NCBI GenBank assembly: GCA_002840565.1
Contig: PHBK01000001.1
Coordinates: forward strand, 290,769-354,768
Direction: 5' to 3'
DNA from: Deltaproteobacteria bacterium HGW-Deltaproteobacteria-12
GTDB taxonomy: Bacteria; Desulfobacterota; Syntrophia; Syntrophales; Smithellaceae
DNA length: 64,000 nt
The position numbers were made by a program, and so were the translations under genes. Shown here piece by piece: positions 34,663-43,593 of this stretch. The notes beneath the pieces were generated by a model. That model did not search any database, was not told the origin of the DNA, and was given only the letters and a program-made list of their open reading frames with translations. The first letter of the stretch is position 1. Each line of letters begins with the position of its first letter.

Positions 34663-34695
34663 TTACCATTGATAATCAATGACATATTGTGGTAA
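34663..34695. promoter_or_regulatory. Nested palindromes upstream of the diguanylate cyclase gene
   Basis: CATTGAT-A-ATCAATG is a perfect 15-base palindrome (34667-34681), partly nested within TTACCA...TGGTAA (34663-34668 and 34690-34695). It lies about 110 bases before the cyclase start and is a possible operator. The rest of 34463-34804 holds only the direct repeat described separately. Confidence 0.4.
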
Positions 34696-34804
34696 CGAAA
34701 GTAATTAGGAAAACAGCATATAGAGAACAATGCACCAATTTTAATATCAGGATATGCCGTTATGCTGGAGGCTTACTTTCTAATTTAGGAAGGAACAATC
34801 ACCT

Positions 34805-36529
34805 GTGACCGAAAAACCTACCTACCAGGACCTGGAAAAAAGAATCAGCGTTCTCGAAGAAGAATCAATCAAAGGCCGGCAGGCGGAGGAAGCACTGCGG
34901 GAGAGCGAGGCTAAATATCGCAATGTTGTAGAGAATGCCCAGGAGGCTATCCTCATTGCCCAGGATGTGAAGCTGGTCTTTGTCAATCGTGCCGCTTTAG
35001 CTTTGACGGGCTATTCCGAGGAAAAATTTTTGTCTGTTCCCTTTACAGACTTTATCCATCCCGATGATCGGAATATTGTGGCCGGTCATCACTTGAAAAG
35101 ATTGATGGGTGAGGAAGTTCCCCCTGTTTATACTTTTCGGGTCGTCCGCCAGGATGGGAGAATCAGATGGGTCGAGCTCAATGCGGCGATTATTTCCTGG
35201 GAAGGGAAACCAGCCACCCTGAATTTTTTGAGTGACATCACCGAGCGCCAGCGTGTGGAGGAAGCGCTGCGGGAGAGCGAGGAGAAATACCGGCTGCTGT
35301 TTGAAAATGCGGGTGAAGGAATCCTGATTGTCCGAGGCGAGTTGGTCGAGTTTGCCAATCCTGCTCTGGCAAAAATACTGGGACAATCGATAGAAATCAT
35401 TAAATTCAAACCATTCGTTTCCTTTCTCCATCCTGATGACCGGGCAAAGGTTCTCGATCATCACATTCGAAGAATGCGTGGTGAAGATGTAGAGACGGGC
35501 TATGATTTCAGAATTATTACCAGTGCCGGGCAGGAGAGATGGTTGCATATTAATTCTCAGGTCATACCCTGGAATGGTGCGCCGGCCTCGTTGAGTTTTG
35601 TCATAGATATTACCGACCGCAAGATGGCGGAAAAAGCACTGCGGGAGAGCGAATTTCGTTTTCGCGAACTCTTCGATAAAATGAAAAGCGGGGTTGCCGT
35701 TTACGAGGCCATCAATGACGGCAATGATTTCGTATTACGGGATTTCAACCGGGCCGCGGAACTTATGGAAGGAGTTACGAAGGAGATGGTCATCGGAAGG
35801 TCCGTTCTGGAAGTTTTCCCCGCAGTTAAGGAATTTGGTCTCTTTGACCTCTTTCAAAGTGTCTGGAAAAGCGGAATTCCCCGGCACTTTCCGGTCAGTC
35901 ACTACAAGGATAAGCGCATCGACGGATGGCGGGAAAACTACGTATACAAGCTTCCAGCCGGCGAACTGGTGACCATCTATGACGATGTCACAGAGAGGAA
36001 AAAGATGGAGGAGGAAATCCGGATGCTTTCGATTACGGATGCATTGACCGGATTATTCAACAGACGGGGATTTATCGCTCTTGCCGAGCAGCAGATTAAA
36101 ACGGCAAACCGTATCCAAAAGAAACTGGTTTTGTTTTATATCGACCTGGACGGCATGAAGGCTGTCAATGACCGCTGGGGGCATGAAGAAGGTGATCATC
36201 TTCTGGTGAATTCAGCAAAAATTCTGAAGCAGACATTCCGGGAATCGGATATTATCGCCCGTCTGGGCGGAGATGAATTTACCGTGCTGGCCGCTGAAAT
36301 TGCCGAGACTACGGAAATAGCCCTGAAGCGTCTCAACGAGAGAATAAGGAGTTACAACGATCTGCCGGATCGGCGCTATCAAATCTCCATGAGCATCGGA
36401 ACGGTCATCTATGATCCTTCGACGCCATGCACGCTCGACGAACTGTTGTCCCGGGCCGACACCTTGATGTACAAGCAGAAAAAAGAAAAAGCCCACCGGA
36501 CACACAGGGTAACGGCTACAGCCTCTTAA
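34805..36529 (+). CDS. PAS-PAS-PAS-GGDEF diguanylate cyclase
   Basis: 574 residues: short coiled coil (1-35), three PAS domains (about 36-155, 160-280, 285-400) linked by ALRESE repeats, then a GGDEF domain (about 410-570). The active site RLGGDEF is intact (near 489) and the inhibitory I-site RESD sits five residues before GGDEF, so the enzyme should make c-di-GMP with product feedback. No EAL, signal peptide or membrane segment is seen, so it is a cytosolic sensor. GTG start with AGGAAGG upstream. Signal unknown. Confidence 0.93.
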   Translation: MTEKPTYQDLEKRISVLEEESIKGRQAEEALRESEAKYRNVVENAQEAILIAQDVKLVFVNRAALALTGYSEEKFLSVPFTDFIHPDDRNIVAGHHLKRLMGEEVPPVYTFRVVRQDGRIRWVELNAAIISWEGKPATLNFLSDITERQRVEEALRESEEKYRLLFENAGEGILIVRGELVEFANPALAKILGQSIEIIKFKPFVSFLHPDDRAKVLDHHIRRMRGEDVETGYDFRIITSAGQERWLHINSQVIPWNGAPASLSFVIDITDRKMAEKALRESEFRFRELFDKMKSGVAVYEAINDGNDFVLRDFNRAAELMEGVTKEMVIGRSVLEVFPAVKEFGLFDLFQSVWKSGIPRHFPVSHYKDKRIDGWRENYVYKLPAGELVTIYDDVTERKKMEEEIRMLSITDALTGLFNRRGFIALAEQQIKTANRIQKKLVLFYIDLDGMKAVNDRWGHEEGDHLLVNSAKILKQTFRESDIIARLGGDEFTVLAAEIAETTEIALKRLNERIRSYNDLPDRRYQISMSIGTVIYDPSTPCTLDELLSRADTLMYKQKKEKAHRTHRVTATAS

Positions 36530-36600
36530 TAGTCACCCCGGTGATATTTTTCGCATTCCTGCCATACATTCATCGATTTCCGTTCAGATTTTATTTCGCA

Positions 36601-36628
36601 CCTCAATTGTCAGCGAAAAAAATTGAGG
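36601..36628 (+). terminator. Hairpin between the cyclase and MBL genes
   Basis: CCTCAATT (36601-36608) and AATTGAGG (36621-36628) form an 8-bp stem with a 12-base loop, followed by CTTAATT. The T-run is weak, so it may be a terminator or a leader structure of the next gene, whose ribosome site is 20 bases away. Confidence 0.35.
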
Positions 36629-36660
36629 CTTAATTACCTTGAATTGAAGGAGGTTTTTTT

Positions 36661-37554
36661 ATGAAAGATCGTCAGCTGGGCCGGGTCCGTTTTATTAACG
36701 GGGAAAATAAGGGCCGATATCCTTTCTGCCATTCAGTATATATTGCCGGAGAAAAAGAGCGTATTATCATCGATCCCGCCTCCAGCCTCGATAAGCTGAA
36801 ATTATTGCAGCAAAATGAAGGTGTTGATACTGTCTGGCTTTCGCACAGCCATGAAGATCATTTCGCCTTTTTATATCTTTTTGAGAATTGTCCTGTGCGG
36901 GTGCCTATGAGGGATTATCCGCCGCTGTCAGACCTTAATATTTTCCTGGACTGGTATGGCGTGGAGGAGGGCAGTAACCGCGAGAGCTGGCGTGAAATGA
37001 TGTTGAATCAATTCCGCTATGCCCCGATCAATAATGCCAATTTTTTCCGGGATGGGGAAATTGTTGATTGCGGCTCGGTTACAGTCGAAGTAATTGCCAC
37101 TCCGGGTCACACACCGGGTCATTTATCTTTCTTTTTCCCTGAAGAAAAAATTCTCTTTCTGGGAGACTACGATTTGACCTCCTTTGGGCCGTGGTATGGT
37201 GATGTTTATTCGGACATTGACGAGACCATTAAATCGGTGCGCCGTCTCCAAAAAATACCCGCAGATATCTGGATTACCAGCCATGAGAAAGGTTTTTTTG
37301 AAGAAAATCCCGGTGAATTCTGGCACAACTACGAGAACATTATCTATGAGCGCGACAATAAAGTCATGGAATATTTAAAACAGCCCAGGACTCTCGAAGA
37401 AATACTTGCTGCCTGGCTGATTTACGGCAGGGCGCGCGAACCGCTTTTCTTCTATGAATTTGGTGAACGATCGCTGGTTACAAAACATCTGCAACGCCTG
37501 GAAAAACAAAACAGGATTATTCTCGATAAAAATAAGTATGTTATGATTAAGTAA
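36661..37554 (+). CDS. Metallo-beta-lactamase-fold hydrolase
   Basis: 297 residues. The metal motif HSHEDH (near 62-67), the downstream histidine of TPGHTPGHLS and the aspartate of LFLGDYDLTSFGPW are all present. The C-terminal part (about 225-297) looks like a small winged-helix-like tail with ERSLVTKHLQRLEKQNRI, as in MBL proteins of the LACTB2/glyoxalase-II-like group. AAGGAGG precedes the ATG. Substrate unknown; co-directional with paaK about 100 bases downstream. Confidence 0.88.
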   Translation: MKDRQLGRVRFINGENKGRYPFCHSVYIAGEKERIIIDPASSLDKLKLLQQNEGVDTVWLSHSHEDHFAFLYLFENCPVRVPMRDYPPLSDLNIFLDWYGVEEGSNRESWREMMLNQFRYAPINNANFFRDGEIVDCGSVTVEVIATPGHTPGHLSFFFPEEKILFLGDYDLTSFGPWYGDVYSDIDETIKSVRRLQKIPADIWITSHEKGFFEENPGEFWHNYENIIYERDNKVMEYLKQPRTLEEILAAWLIYGRAREPLFFYEFGERSLVTKHLQRLEKQNRIILDKNKYVMIK

Positions 37555-37654
37555 GATAATTGCAAAAGCAATATGACTTTTCTGAGAATTGACTTGATAA
37601 AATAGCATCATGGTTGTAAAAAAGGACAAAAACAGACGGAAGCGGAGGGATGAA

Positions 37655-38953
37655 GTGTATTGGGAAAAAGATGTGGAAACAATTGATCGGAAAAACCTGG
37701 AGGAACTTCAATTATCCAGGCTTAAAGATACCATAGCACATGCCGGGAACTCTTATTATTACGGGAAAACATATAAGGAGAAAGGAATTCAGGCGGATTT
37801 AATCAAATCGCTATCCGACATTCAAAAAATTCCCTTTACCACGAAAGACGATTTGCGCGAAAACTGGCCGTATGGCTTTATCAGCGTGAACAAAGACGAA
37901 CTTGTCCGCATGCATTCTTCTTCCGGCACTACAGGCCGGGCGACAGTCATCTTCCATACTGCCAATGATCTGGCCGTGTGGACAAACCTGCTGGCTCGCT
38001 GCATGTACATGGCCGGAATGCGCAAAAGCGATGTCTTCCAGAACATGATGACTTACGGTCTTTTTACCGGAGGACTGGGTTTTCATTATGGTGCGGAAAA
38101 AATCGGCGCGATGGTTATTCCGGCCGGTGCGGGGAACTCCAAACGCCAGATTCAGCTGATGATGGATTTTGCCACAACCGTGGTTCACGTAATTCCCAGC
38201 TACGCTTTGCATCTCTCCACGGTTTTTGCGGAGCTTAACCTGGATCCGCGCAAAGACACTAACGTTAAAATAGCCTTTGTCGGAGCGGAACCGCACACGG
38301 AAAAAATGCGCAGGAAAATCGAAGATATTTACGGCTATAAAGCTTTCAATTCTTATGGACTATCGGAAATGAACGGTCCGGGGGTCGCGTTCGAATGTCC
38401 CCGTCAGGATGGTTTGCATATCTGGGAAGACAGTTTTCTGGTGGAAATAATAGATCCCGAAACGCTGCAGCCTGTTGCGGACGGCGCAGAAGGCGAGCTG
38501 GTGATGACTACACTACAGCGCGAAGGAATGCCTATTTTACGTTATCGCACCAAGGATTTGACCCGCATTATTCCCGAACCTTGCCCCTGCGGGCGTACTC
38601 ATCGCCGCATAGAGCGGATCAAGGGCCGGACTGACGACATGTTGATTCTCAAGGGAGTCAATATCTTCCCCATGCAGATTGAAAAAAGACTTATGGATAT
38701 ACCGGGAGTAGGAACTAACTTCCTGATTATTCTGGATCGTCAGGAGTTTAATGATTCCATGACCGTCAAGGTGGAAGTGAGTAAGGAATACTTTTCCGGT
38801 GACTTAAAGCAACTGGAGATGCTGCGCAAGAAAATAATCGAAGAATTGAAAAGTGAAATTCTGATTACACCTAAAGTTGATTTGGTCGGGTTGGACATTC
38901 TGCCCAAAGGAGAAGGGAAGGCGGTGCGGGTTATCGACAACCGCAAAGACTAA
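37655..38953 (+). CDS. paaK: Phenylacetate-CoA ligase family protein
   Basis: 432-residue AMP-forming ligase of the PaaK type, usually activating aryl-acetates with CoA. Phosphate-loop motif HSSSGTTGRATV near 88-99, YGLSEMNGPGVAFEC near 235, RYRTKDLTRI near 305 and the hinge GRTDDMLILKGVNIFP near 329. GTG 37655 is selected since GGAGG lies six bases upstream and the YWEKDVETIDR start fits the family; the earlier ATG would add a basic leader. The ACT-domain gene downstream is a frequent partner of PaaK in anaerobes that degrade aromatic amino acids. Confidence 0.9.
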   Translation: MYWEKDVETIDRKNLEELQLSRLKDTIAHAGNSYYYGKTYKEKGIQADLIKSLSDIQKIPFTTKDDLRENWPYGFISVNKDELVRMHSSSGTTGRATVIFHTANDLAVWTNLLARCMYMAGMRKSDVFQNMMTYGLFTGGLGFHYGAEKIGAMVIPAGAGNSKRQIQLMMDFATTVVHVIPSYALHLSTVFAELNLDPRKDTNVKIAFVGAEPHTEKMRRKIEDIYGYKAFNSYGLSEMNGPGVAFECPRQDGLHIWEDSFLVEIIDPETLQPVADGAEGELVMTTLQREGMPILRYRTKDLTRIIPEPCPCGRTHRRIERIKGRTDDMLILKGVNIFPMQIEKRLMDIPGVGTNFLIILDRQEFNDSMTVKVEVSKEYFSGDLKQLEMLRKKIIEELKSEILITPKVDLVGLDILPKGEGKAVRVIDNRKD

Positions 38954-38965
38954 GGTGATGATGCG

Positions 38966-39073
38966 CTAAAATGCCCATATGCGTCGTTGCGCTTCGTTTA
39001 GCGTCGCTGCGACCTACGAAAAAGTAGGCCTCACTCCGCGATACTCGCGCGCCCTGCCTCTGAGACATTTTAG
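38966..39073. repeat. MITE-like palindromic element, copy A
   Basis: 108 bp bounded by CTAAAATG...CATTTTAG, with an internal hairpin CCTAC-GAAAAA-GTAGG and CGCG-rich sides. The inner part resembles copy B at 40107-40236 (shared CCATATG, GCCTCACTCC and GCGCGCC...TGCCTCTGA blocks). It separates paaK from the ACT gene. Confidence 0.65.
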
Positions 39074-39116
39074 TCAACATCAAAAATTCAATGATTTTCA
39101 ATTCAGGAGAAGGAAT

Positions 39117-39572
39117 ATGATTGCCTATCAGCTTTCCATTTTTGCCGAAAATAAACCGGGCAAACTGGCACAAGTGACCTCGGTGCTGGCCGCAGAGAAT
39201 ATCAGCATCCGGGCAACCACAATATCGACATCGGATACTTTCGGCGTCATCAGTTTGATTGTAGATGCCCCCGAACGGGCGGAAGCTGCTCTGACCAAAG
39301 CGGGCATGACTGTTCATCTGCGGGGGGTGCTGGCTGTCCTGATCCCGGACAAACCAGGCGGGCTCGATCAACTCACTCAACTGCTCTATAAAGAGGCTGT
39401 CAATATCAACAACGCCTACGGCTTTGTTCTGGAAGCTTCCCAAAAAGCGGTTTTTGTGGTTGATGTGGACCAGATGGAAAAAACAGAAAAACTGCTGGAA
39501 GAGCATGGATTTCAGACGCTGGATACGGCGGCGCTTTCGGCAATTGAACCATTGCTCAGCGCTAAACAGTAA
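39117..39572 (+). CDS. Tandem ACT-domain protein
   Basis: 151 residues made of two ACT domains (about 3-68 and 72-135): YQLSIFAENKPGKLAQVTSVLAAENISI and VLAVLIPDKPGGLDQLTQLLYKEAVNI are the two domain starts with the conserved Gly at the ligand-binding turn. It binds an amino acid, most likely an aromatic or branched one, and may regulate the neighbouring CoA ligase or its pathway (inference). ATG 39117 has GGAGAAGG upstream. Confidence 0.9.
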   Translation: MIAYQLSIFAENKPGKLAQVTSVLAAENISIRATTISTSDTFGVISLIVDAPERAEAALTKAGMTVHLRGVLAVLIPDKPGGLDQLTQLLYKEAVNINNAYGFVLEASQKAVFVVDVDQMEKTEKLLEEHGFQTLDTAALSAIEPLLSAKQ

Positions 39573-39653
39573 ATATGGATGGCCTGGGGAGGCTTTTGTC
39601 TGGGGAAAACAGAAATAGAAATTTCAGGTTCAAGAAAGAAGGGGAGGCAGGTC

Positions 39654-40088
39654 ATGACGCATGCAGATAAAAATAAATATTATCAAAAGCATCCCGGCCG
39701 GACAAAAGTTGATGACGTCTTAAAGCAGAAAATTCTGCAGAAAGTAACAGATAACAACTTGAGTTGTGTCCTGGCGGAAGAAATTGCCCGGGCAGGTCAG
39801 GTCACCCTGGAGGAAACAGGCGTTGCTCTTGACCTCTTGAATATCAATATCGTTGCCTGCCAGCTGGGGCTTTTTGGCTATAGCCCGCAAAAGAAAATTG
39901 TTCAGCCGGTAAAAGATGTTGTTCCGGGATTAAAAGATGAAATTTTGCAAGCGCTTATCGGCGGGCATCTCCCGTGTGCAGCTGCCTGGGAAATTGCCCG
40001 AAAATTGAACCTGCCGCGAATGAAAGTTTCTGCTGCCTGCGAGGCATTGCAAATTAAGGTTAAGCCTTGTCAGTTGGGCGCTTTCTAA
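39654..40088 (+). CDS. Duplicated-domain 'CQLG' protein of unknown function
   Basis: 144-residue protein not assigned to a named family. It consists of two repeats of about 50 residues (about 23-76 and 91-144). Each has LKxxIL(Q), then LxCxxAxEIAR, a variable turn, and ends in CQLGLFGY or CQLGAF. EIAR followed by a second helix suggests a helix-turn-helix or helical metal-binding module (inference). The four cysteines at equivalent places (two per repeat) could form two metal sites. ATG 39654 is preferred because GGGGAGG is upstream. It follows the ACT gene by 80 bases and ends before a palindromic repeat. Confidence 0.75.
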   Translation: MTHADKNKYYQKHPGRTKVDDVLKQKILQKVTDNNLSCVLAEEIARAGQVTLEETGVALDLLNINIVACQLGLFGYSPQKKIVQPVKDVVPGLKDEILQALIGGHLPCAAAWEIARKLNLPRMKVSAACEALQIKVKPCQLGAF

Positions 40089-40106
40089 TCGTAATAACCC
40101 CGTAAA

Positions 40107-40236
40107 ATAACCTGAAGGTCACGCGAGTCCATATGCTGTGTTGCGCGGCATCCCTTGTCGTTGCGGCGTACGCTAAAAGTACGCCTCACTCCTCGGGATT
40201 TGCGCGCCTTGCCTCTGAAGCTTTTTACGAGGTTAT
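40107..40236. repeat. MITE-like palindromic element, copy B
   Basis: 130 bp bounded by ATAACCT...AGGTTAT. The core hairpin GGCGTAC-GCTAAAA-GTACGCC (40165-40185) is extended by ATCCC/GGGAT and CGCG-rich sides, giving a long imperfect hairpin. Its right end touches the stop codon of the MTA-phosphorylase gene. The first 21 bases recur exactly at 52650-52670. Confidence 0.7.
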
Positions 40237-40946
40237 CAATAATAAAGTTGATGGTAGCTCTCCAGAAGGCGGATCATTAAATCGGCGTTTTTTCGGGCGC
40301 CGGCGATAATTGCCTCCATACTTAACGGCTTTTCCACAATCCCATTGCCATAATTATCAATGGAACATGCCGATGCGTATGGCAAATCCAATTCCTGCGC
40401 AATTACCGCCTCACTGGCCATAGTCATTCCGACGATATCGGCGAAATTTGCCATCATACGGATTTCTGCTTTTGTCTCCAGCCGCGGACCAGGCGTCTGC
40501 CAGTAAATGCCTTCTTCGATGACGGAAATTCCGCAATTATTTGCCGCTGCGATCAGCTTGCGCCTTACTTTTTCATCCAAGGCAGGAGTAATATGAATGG
40601 CTTTATTTTGATGAAGAGCGGGCGTAGCCGTTAGTGTTAAGAAATCATCCGGAATTACAATATTGCCGGGGCATAAATCCTTTTTCAGCGAGCCCGTGGA
40701 ATTAATTCCCACCACTTCCGACGCTCCCAGGTCGCGGAGAGACTTTAAATTGGCACGGTGATTGATGCAGTGCGGGAGAATATGCTCTTGCGGGTCATTG
40801 CCGTGCCGCGGAATTAGGACTATTTTATCGGTAACCATGGCAGTTGATGTTCCATAATCATTCTTCACTGTTACTTTACGGCAATCCTTCAACAGATCGC
40901 TTCTTTCCATGATTATTGTACCGGAGATAACTCCCAGAATACCCAT
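40236..40946 (-). CDS. MTA/purine-nucleoside phosphorylase family (MTAP-like)
   Basis: 236-residue nucleoside phosphorylase that would split methylthioadenosine or another purine nucleoside with phosphate. Motifs: LIPRHGNDPQEHILPHCINHRANLKSL, GINSTGSLKKDLCPGNIVIPDDF and TPGPRLETKAEIRMM. In the specificity region NYGNGI replaces the Asn-Tyr-Ala-(Ala)-Gly of many MTAPs, and the protein is short (MTAP is about 260-290), so inosine or hypoxanthine-type specificity is possible. The start after AGGAGGAAATT on the minus strand is strongly supported. Confidence 0.85.
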   Translation of the reverse strand: MGILGVISGTIIMERSDLLKDCRKVTVKNDYGTSTAMVTDKIVLIPRHGNDPQEHILPHCINHRANLKSLRDLGASEVVGINSTGSLKKDLCPGNIVIPDDFLTLTATPALHQNKAIHITPALDEKVRRKLIAAANNCGISVIEEGIYWQTPGPRLETKAEIRMMANFADIVGMTMASEAVIAQELDLPYASACSIDNYGNGIVEKPLSMEAIIAGARKNADLMIRLLESYHQLYY

Positions 40947-41015
40947 AATTTCCTCCTGGCGATTTATATAAAACAAATGGCCATTTAGCAATCAGAAAGT
41001 CTCTTCAAATAGCAA

Positions 41016-41045
41016 TTGACATTTCTTAAGGCATTATGACATAAA
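41016..41045 (+). promoter_or_regulatory. Possible sigma-70 promoter of the thioredoxin gene
   Basis: TTGACA at 41016-41021 is a perfect -35; CATAAA at 41040-41045 is a weak -10 at 18-base spacing. The ribosome site AAGGAGG follows about 15 bases on. Confidence 0.35.
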
Positions 41046-41075
41046 ACCGGATAGTAAAAAAGGAGGATGTCTGTA

Positions 41076-41405
41076 ATGACCAATGAGTATGTAACCGCCG
41101 CCACCGACGATAATTTTGAAGCAGAAGTGCTCAAGTGCAGCAAACCGGTACTGGTTGACTTTTGGGCGCCCTGGTGCGGTCCCTGTAAAGCTGTCGGCCC
41201 GTTTGTGGAAGAACTGGCCCAGCAGTATGCGGACAGCATCAAAGTTATGAAGCTGAATGTCGATGAAGGTCAGAAAACGGCACTGAATTATGGAGTGCGC
41301 AGCATTCCCACCATTATTCTTTTTAAAGACGGGAAGATACTGGATACAATAATCGGTCTTGTTCCCAAAGAGAAGCTGGAAGATTTCATCAAGAAGGGTT
41401 TATAA
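41076..41405 (+). CDS. trxA: Thioredoxin
   Basis: 109-residue cytoplasmic thioredoxin with active site FWAPWCGPCKA (about residues 27-37), cis-proline segment RSIPTIILFKDG and C-terminal LEDFIKKGL. ATG 41076 is chosen over 41067 since GGAGG directly touches the earlier codon but is nine bases from the later one. It is followed closely (8 bases) by a lipoprotein gene. Confidence 0.94.
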   Translation: MTNEYVTAATDDNFEAEVLKCSKPVLVDFWAPWCGPCKAVGPFVEELAQQYADSIKVMKLNVDEGQKTALNYGVRSIPTIILFKDGKILDTIIGLVPKEKLEDFIKKGL

Positions 41406-41413
41406 ATAGCGCG

Positions 41414-42139
41414 ATGGCCAATAAAACATTAAGAGCGGGCTTAATTATTTTTGCAGTCTTTCTTTTGTGCTGCGCTGCCGGCTGTTCTTTTTTTAAAAAG
41501 GACCAGATGGTAAGAAATTCGCCGGAGGCACTTTACATCCGTGGTTCCGCTGAGTTTCAAGATGGCAGTTACAAAAAGGCGCGGGAATTTTTTATTCGTC
41601 TCAAGGATGAATATCCCCTGCATAATCTGGCCATACTGGCCGAACTGGGTATCGCCGACTCTTTTTTTACCGATAAAGAATACCCCGAAGCAGAAAATGC
41701 TTATAGGGAATTCCTTAATATGCACCCGACTAACGAGCATATTCCTTATGTCCTTTATCAGTTGGGTATGTGCCACTACAGTTTAAAGGGGACAATTGAC
41801 CGCGATCAGACAGAAACAATCAAAGCAAGCAAGGAATTTGAAAGACTGATTGCCCGTTTTCCGGAAAATAAATTTTCCCTGGCAGCGGGTAAATACTTGC
41901 GGGAATGCAAACAGGATCTGGCCGAACAGGAATTTTATGTAGGCCAATTCTATTTCCGGCAGAAAAAATATTCGGCTGCTTTAAACCGGTTTGAGACCAT
42001 TGCACGTAATTATGCCAACCTTGGCCTTGATTACAAGATAGAATACTATATCGGTGAAACGAAGAGAAAGTTAGCCGAGGAAGAAAAACTAAAACAGGCC
42101 GCTGCCGAGAAGCTAAAGCAGAAGGCGACAAAAAAATAG
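41414..42139 (+). CDS. BamD/YfiO-type outer-membrane assembly lipoprotein
   Basis: 241 residues with a lipoprotein signal (IFAVFLLCCAAGC; lipid cysteine near 24) and tetratricopeptide-like repeats: SAEFQDGSYKKAREFFIRLKDEYP, KEYPEAENAYREFLNMHPTNE and FYFRQKKYSAALNRFETIARNY. This is the architecture of BamD, which helps fold outer-membrane beta-barrels from the periplasmic face. A lysine-rich tail (AEEEKLKQAAAEKLKQ) ends the protein. Other bam genes are not nearby, so the symbol is withheld. Confidence 0.85.
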   Translation: MANKTLRAGLIIFAVFLLCCAAGCSFFKKDQMVRNSPEALYIRGSAEFQDGSYKKAREFFIRLKDEYPLHNLAILAELGIADSFFTDKEYPEAENAYREFLNMHPTNEHIPYVLYQLGMCHYSLKGTIDRDQTETIKASKEFERLIARFPENKFSLAAGKYLRECKQDLAEQEFYVGQFYFRQKKYSAALNRFETIARNYANLGLDYKIEYYIGETKRKLAEEEKLKQAAAEKLKQKATKK

Positions 42140-42538
42140 CAAAGCAAGATGAGCCGCACTACCAGTTCGGATCAGTCAGATTAATAATAACAAAACATAA
42201 TCATTGCCTGTTAACCATTGCCATAAAATATCTCTTACTTCACACTGCGACGGCAAAATTTGAGATCTTATCACCCGCACCCGGGCAGAAAATGAGATCA
42301 GGAAAATATTCTCATATTCTGGCCGTTATCCAATTGACATATCAGCCCTCTCGTTTTAGAATCCTGTCAAGAAGCTCTCTTACATCCATTTGGAAACATT
42401 CAGTACGGAAAAGAATTTACGCCGCTGCGGGGGTCAACTTACGGATGGAGCGCAGAGGAAGGATCAGTTTAATGTTCAACTCCCTGCGTTGTATAAAAAC
42501 TGCAATACGGGATTCAAAAGACCGGCGGGGCTGAAATC
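42140..42538. other. Intergenic region without recognised feature
   Basis: About 400 bases between the BamD-like and Fe-S protein genes. Short open frames are present but have no ribosome sites or family resemblance. No tRNA, terminator or clear promoter seen. Confidence 0.5.
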
Positions 42539-43354
42539 ATGGCACGATCTCTTTTGTTTGTTCGGCTACTCAAGAAAACTTTTTCGCAGCGGTTCTTCTA
42601 TGCCCGGCTCAGTAAACTGCCGTTCCTTGGAAGCATTATGGATCAACTGCTCTTTGAGGGCGACGACATCATCTACCTGCCCAAGAGCAAGGCCATTGCC
42701 GTGAATGAGGACGTCCCGGCGCCCGGTCAGACGGTGCTGCCTTCTGCCGTCGTGGATCACTTCATCGAAACGGCCAGTTACCACTGGGTGATGAATGAAT
42801 GCATTTGTCGGGCCGCGACGAACTGCAGGGATTATCCCCACGACCTGGGATGCCTGTTTCTGGGGGAAGCGGTCATCGGAATCCACCCCGAACTGGGACG
42901 CCGTGTAACCAAGGAGGAAGCCAGAGAGCATATCCATCGGTGCCGGCAGGCGGGGTTGACGCATCTGGTCGGGCGCAACAAGATTGATACCGTCTGGCTG
43001 GGCGTTGGTCCCGGCCATAAACTGCTGACAATCTGCAATTGCTGTCCCTGCTGTTGTCTCTGGCGAATGCTTCCCTATCTGACCGAAAGGATCAGCGGCA
43101 AAGTTGCGAGAATGCCCGGCGTGACCGTGACAGTCAGTGACCGGTGCACCGGTTGCGGCAGCTGCCTGGATGGCGTGTGCTTTGTAGATGCCATTCATCT
43201 GGTTGAAAGCCGCGTCGTTCACACGCAAGCATGCCGGGGATGCGGCCACTGCGCAACTGTCTGTACCTCCAGCGCCATAGAAATCACATACGAAAATGAC
43301 CGGATCGTTCAGGATTCTATTGCACGTCTCTCACGCCTCGTCGATCTTTCGTGA
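42539..43354 (+). CDS. Cysteine-rich 4Fe-4S protein with C-terminal ferredoxin domain
   Basis: 271 residues. After a basic N-terminus comes a cysteine cluster (NECICRAATNCRDYPHDLGC, about 85-105), then TICNCCPCCCLWR (about 160-172) with six cysteines in ten residues, and a C-terminal two-cluster ferredoxin (CTGCGSCLDGVC and CRGCGHCATVC). The pattern resembles uncharacterised 4Fe-4S proteins of anaerobes that have the same N-terminal two-cluster region. Likely an electron-transfer or redox-sensing protein; partner unknown. The start is probable (GGGG ten bases upstream), with ATG at codon 34 as an alternative. Confidence 0.8.
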   Translation: MARSLLFVRLLKKTFSQRFFYARLSKLPFLGSIMDQLLFEGDDIIYLPKSKAIAVNEDVPAPGQTVLPSAVVDHFIETASYHWVMNECICRAATNCRDYPHDLGCLFLGEAVIGIHPELGRRVTKEEAREHIHRCRQAGLTHLVGRNKIDTVWLGVGPGHKLLTICNCCPCCCLWRMLPYLTERISGKVARMPGVTVTVSDRCTGCGSCLDGVCFVDAIHLVESRVVHTQACRGCGHCATVCTSSAIEITYENDRIVQDSIARLSRLVDLS

Positions 43355-43593
43355 CGGCGGCATAGTGCTTGTGGCCGCCACGCCTGATCCGGACGAACCG
43401 TCCATAATAAAAACAATTCACGCCGACAGTCATCTGCACAAAAAACATCCTGTGACCAGTTCTTTATGGCCAGGATTCCCTTGACAGACAAGACCGAGTT
43501 TCTTATAGTTTGCCCGGGACAAGCAATATCATGTCGGATTTTATAAGTATGGTTATGCTTAGAAAACGTAAAAAATAATTTGGAGAGAGTGCA

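Noticed and set aside
42292..42534. 80-codon plus-strand ORF between the BamD-like and Fe-S genes
   Set aside because: No ribosome site, basic low-information translation, no similarity recognised.
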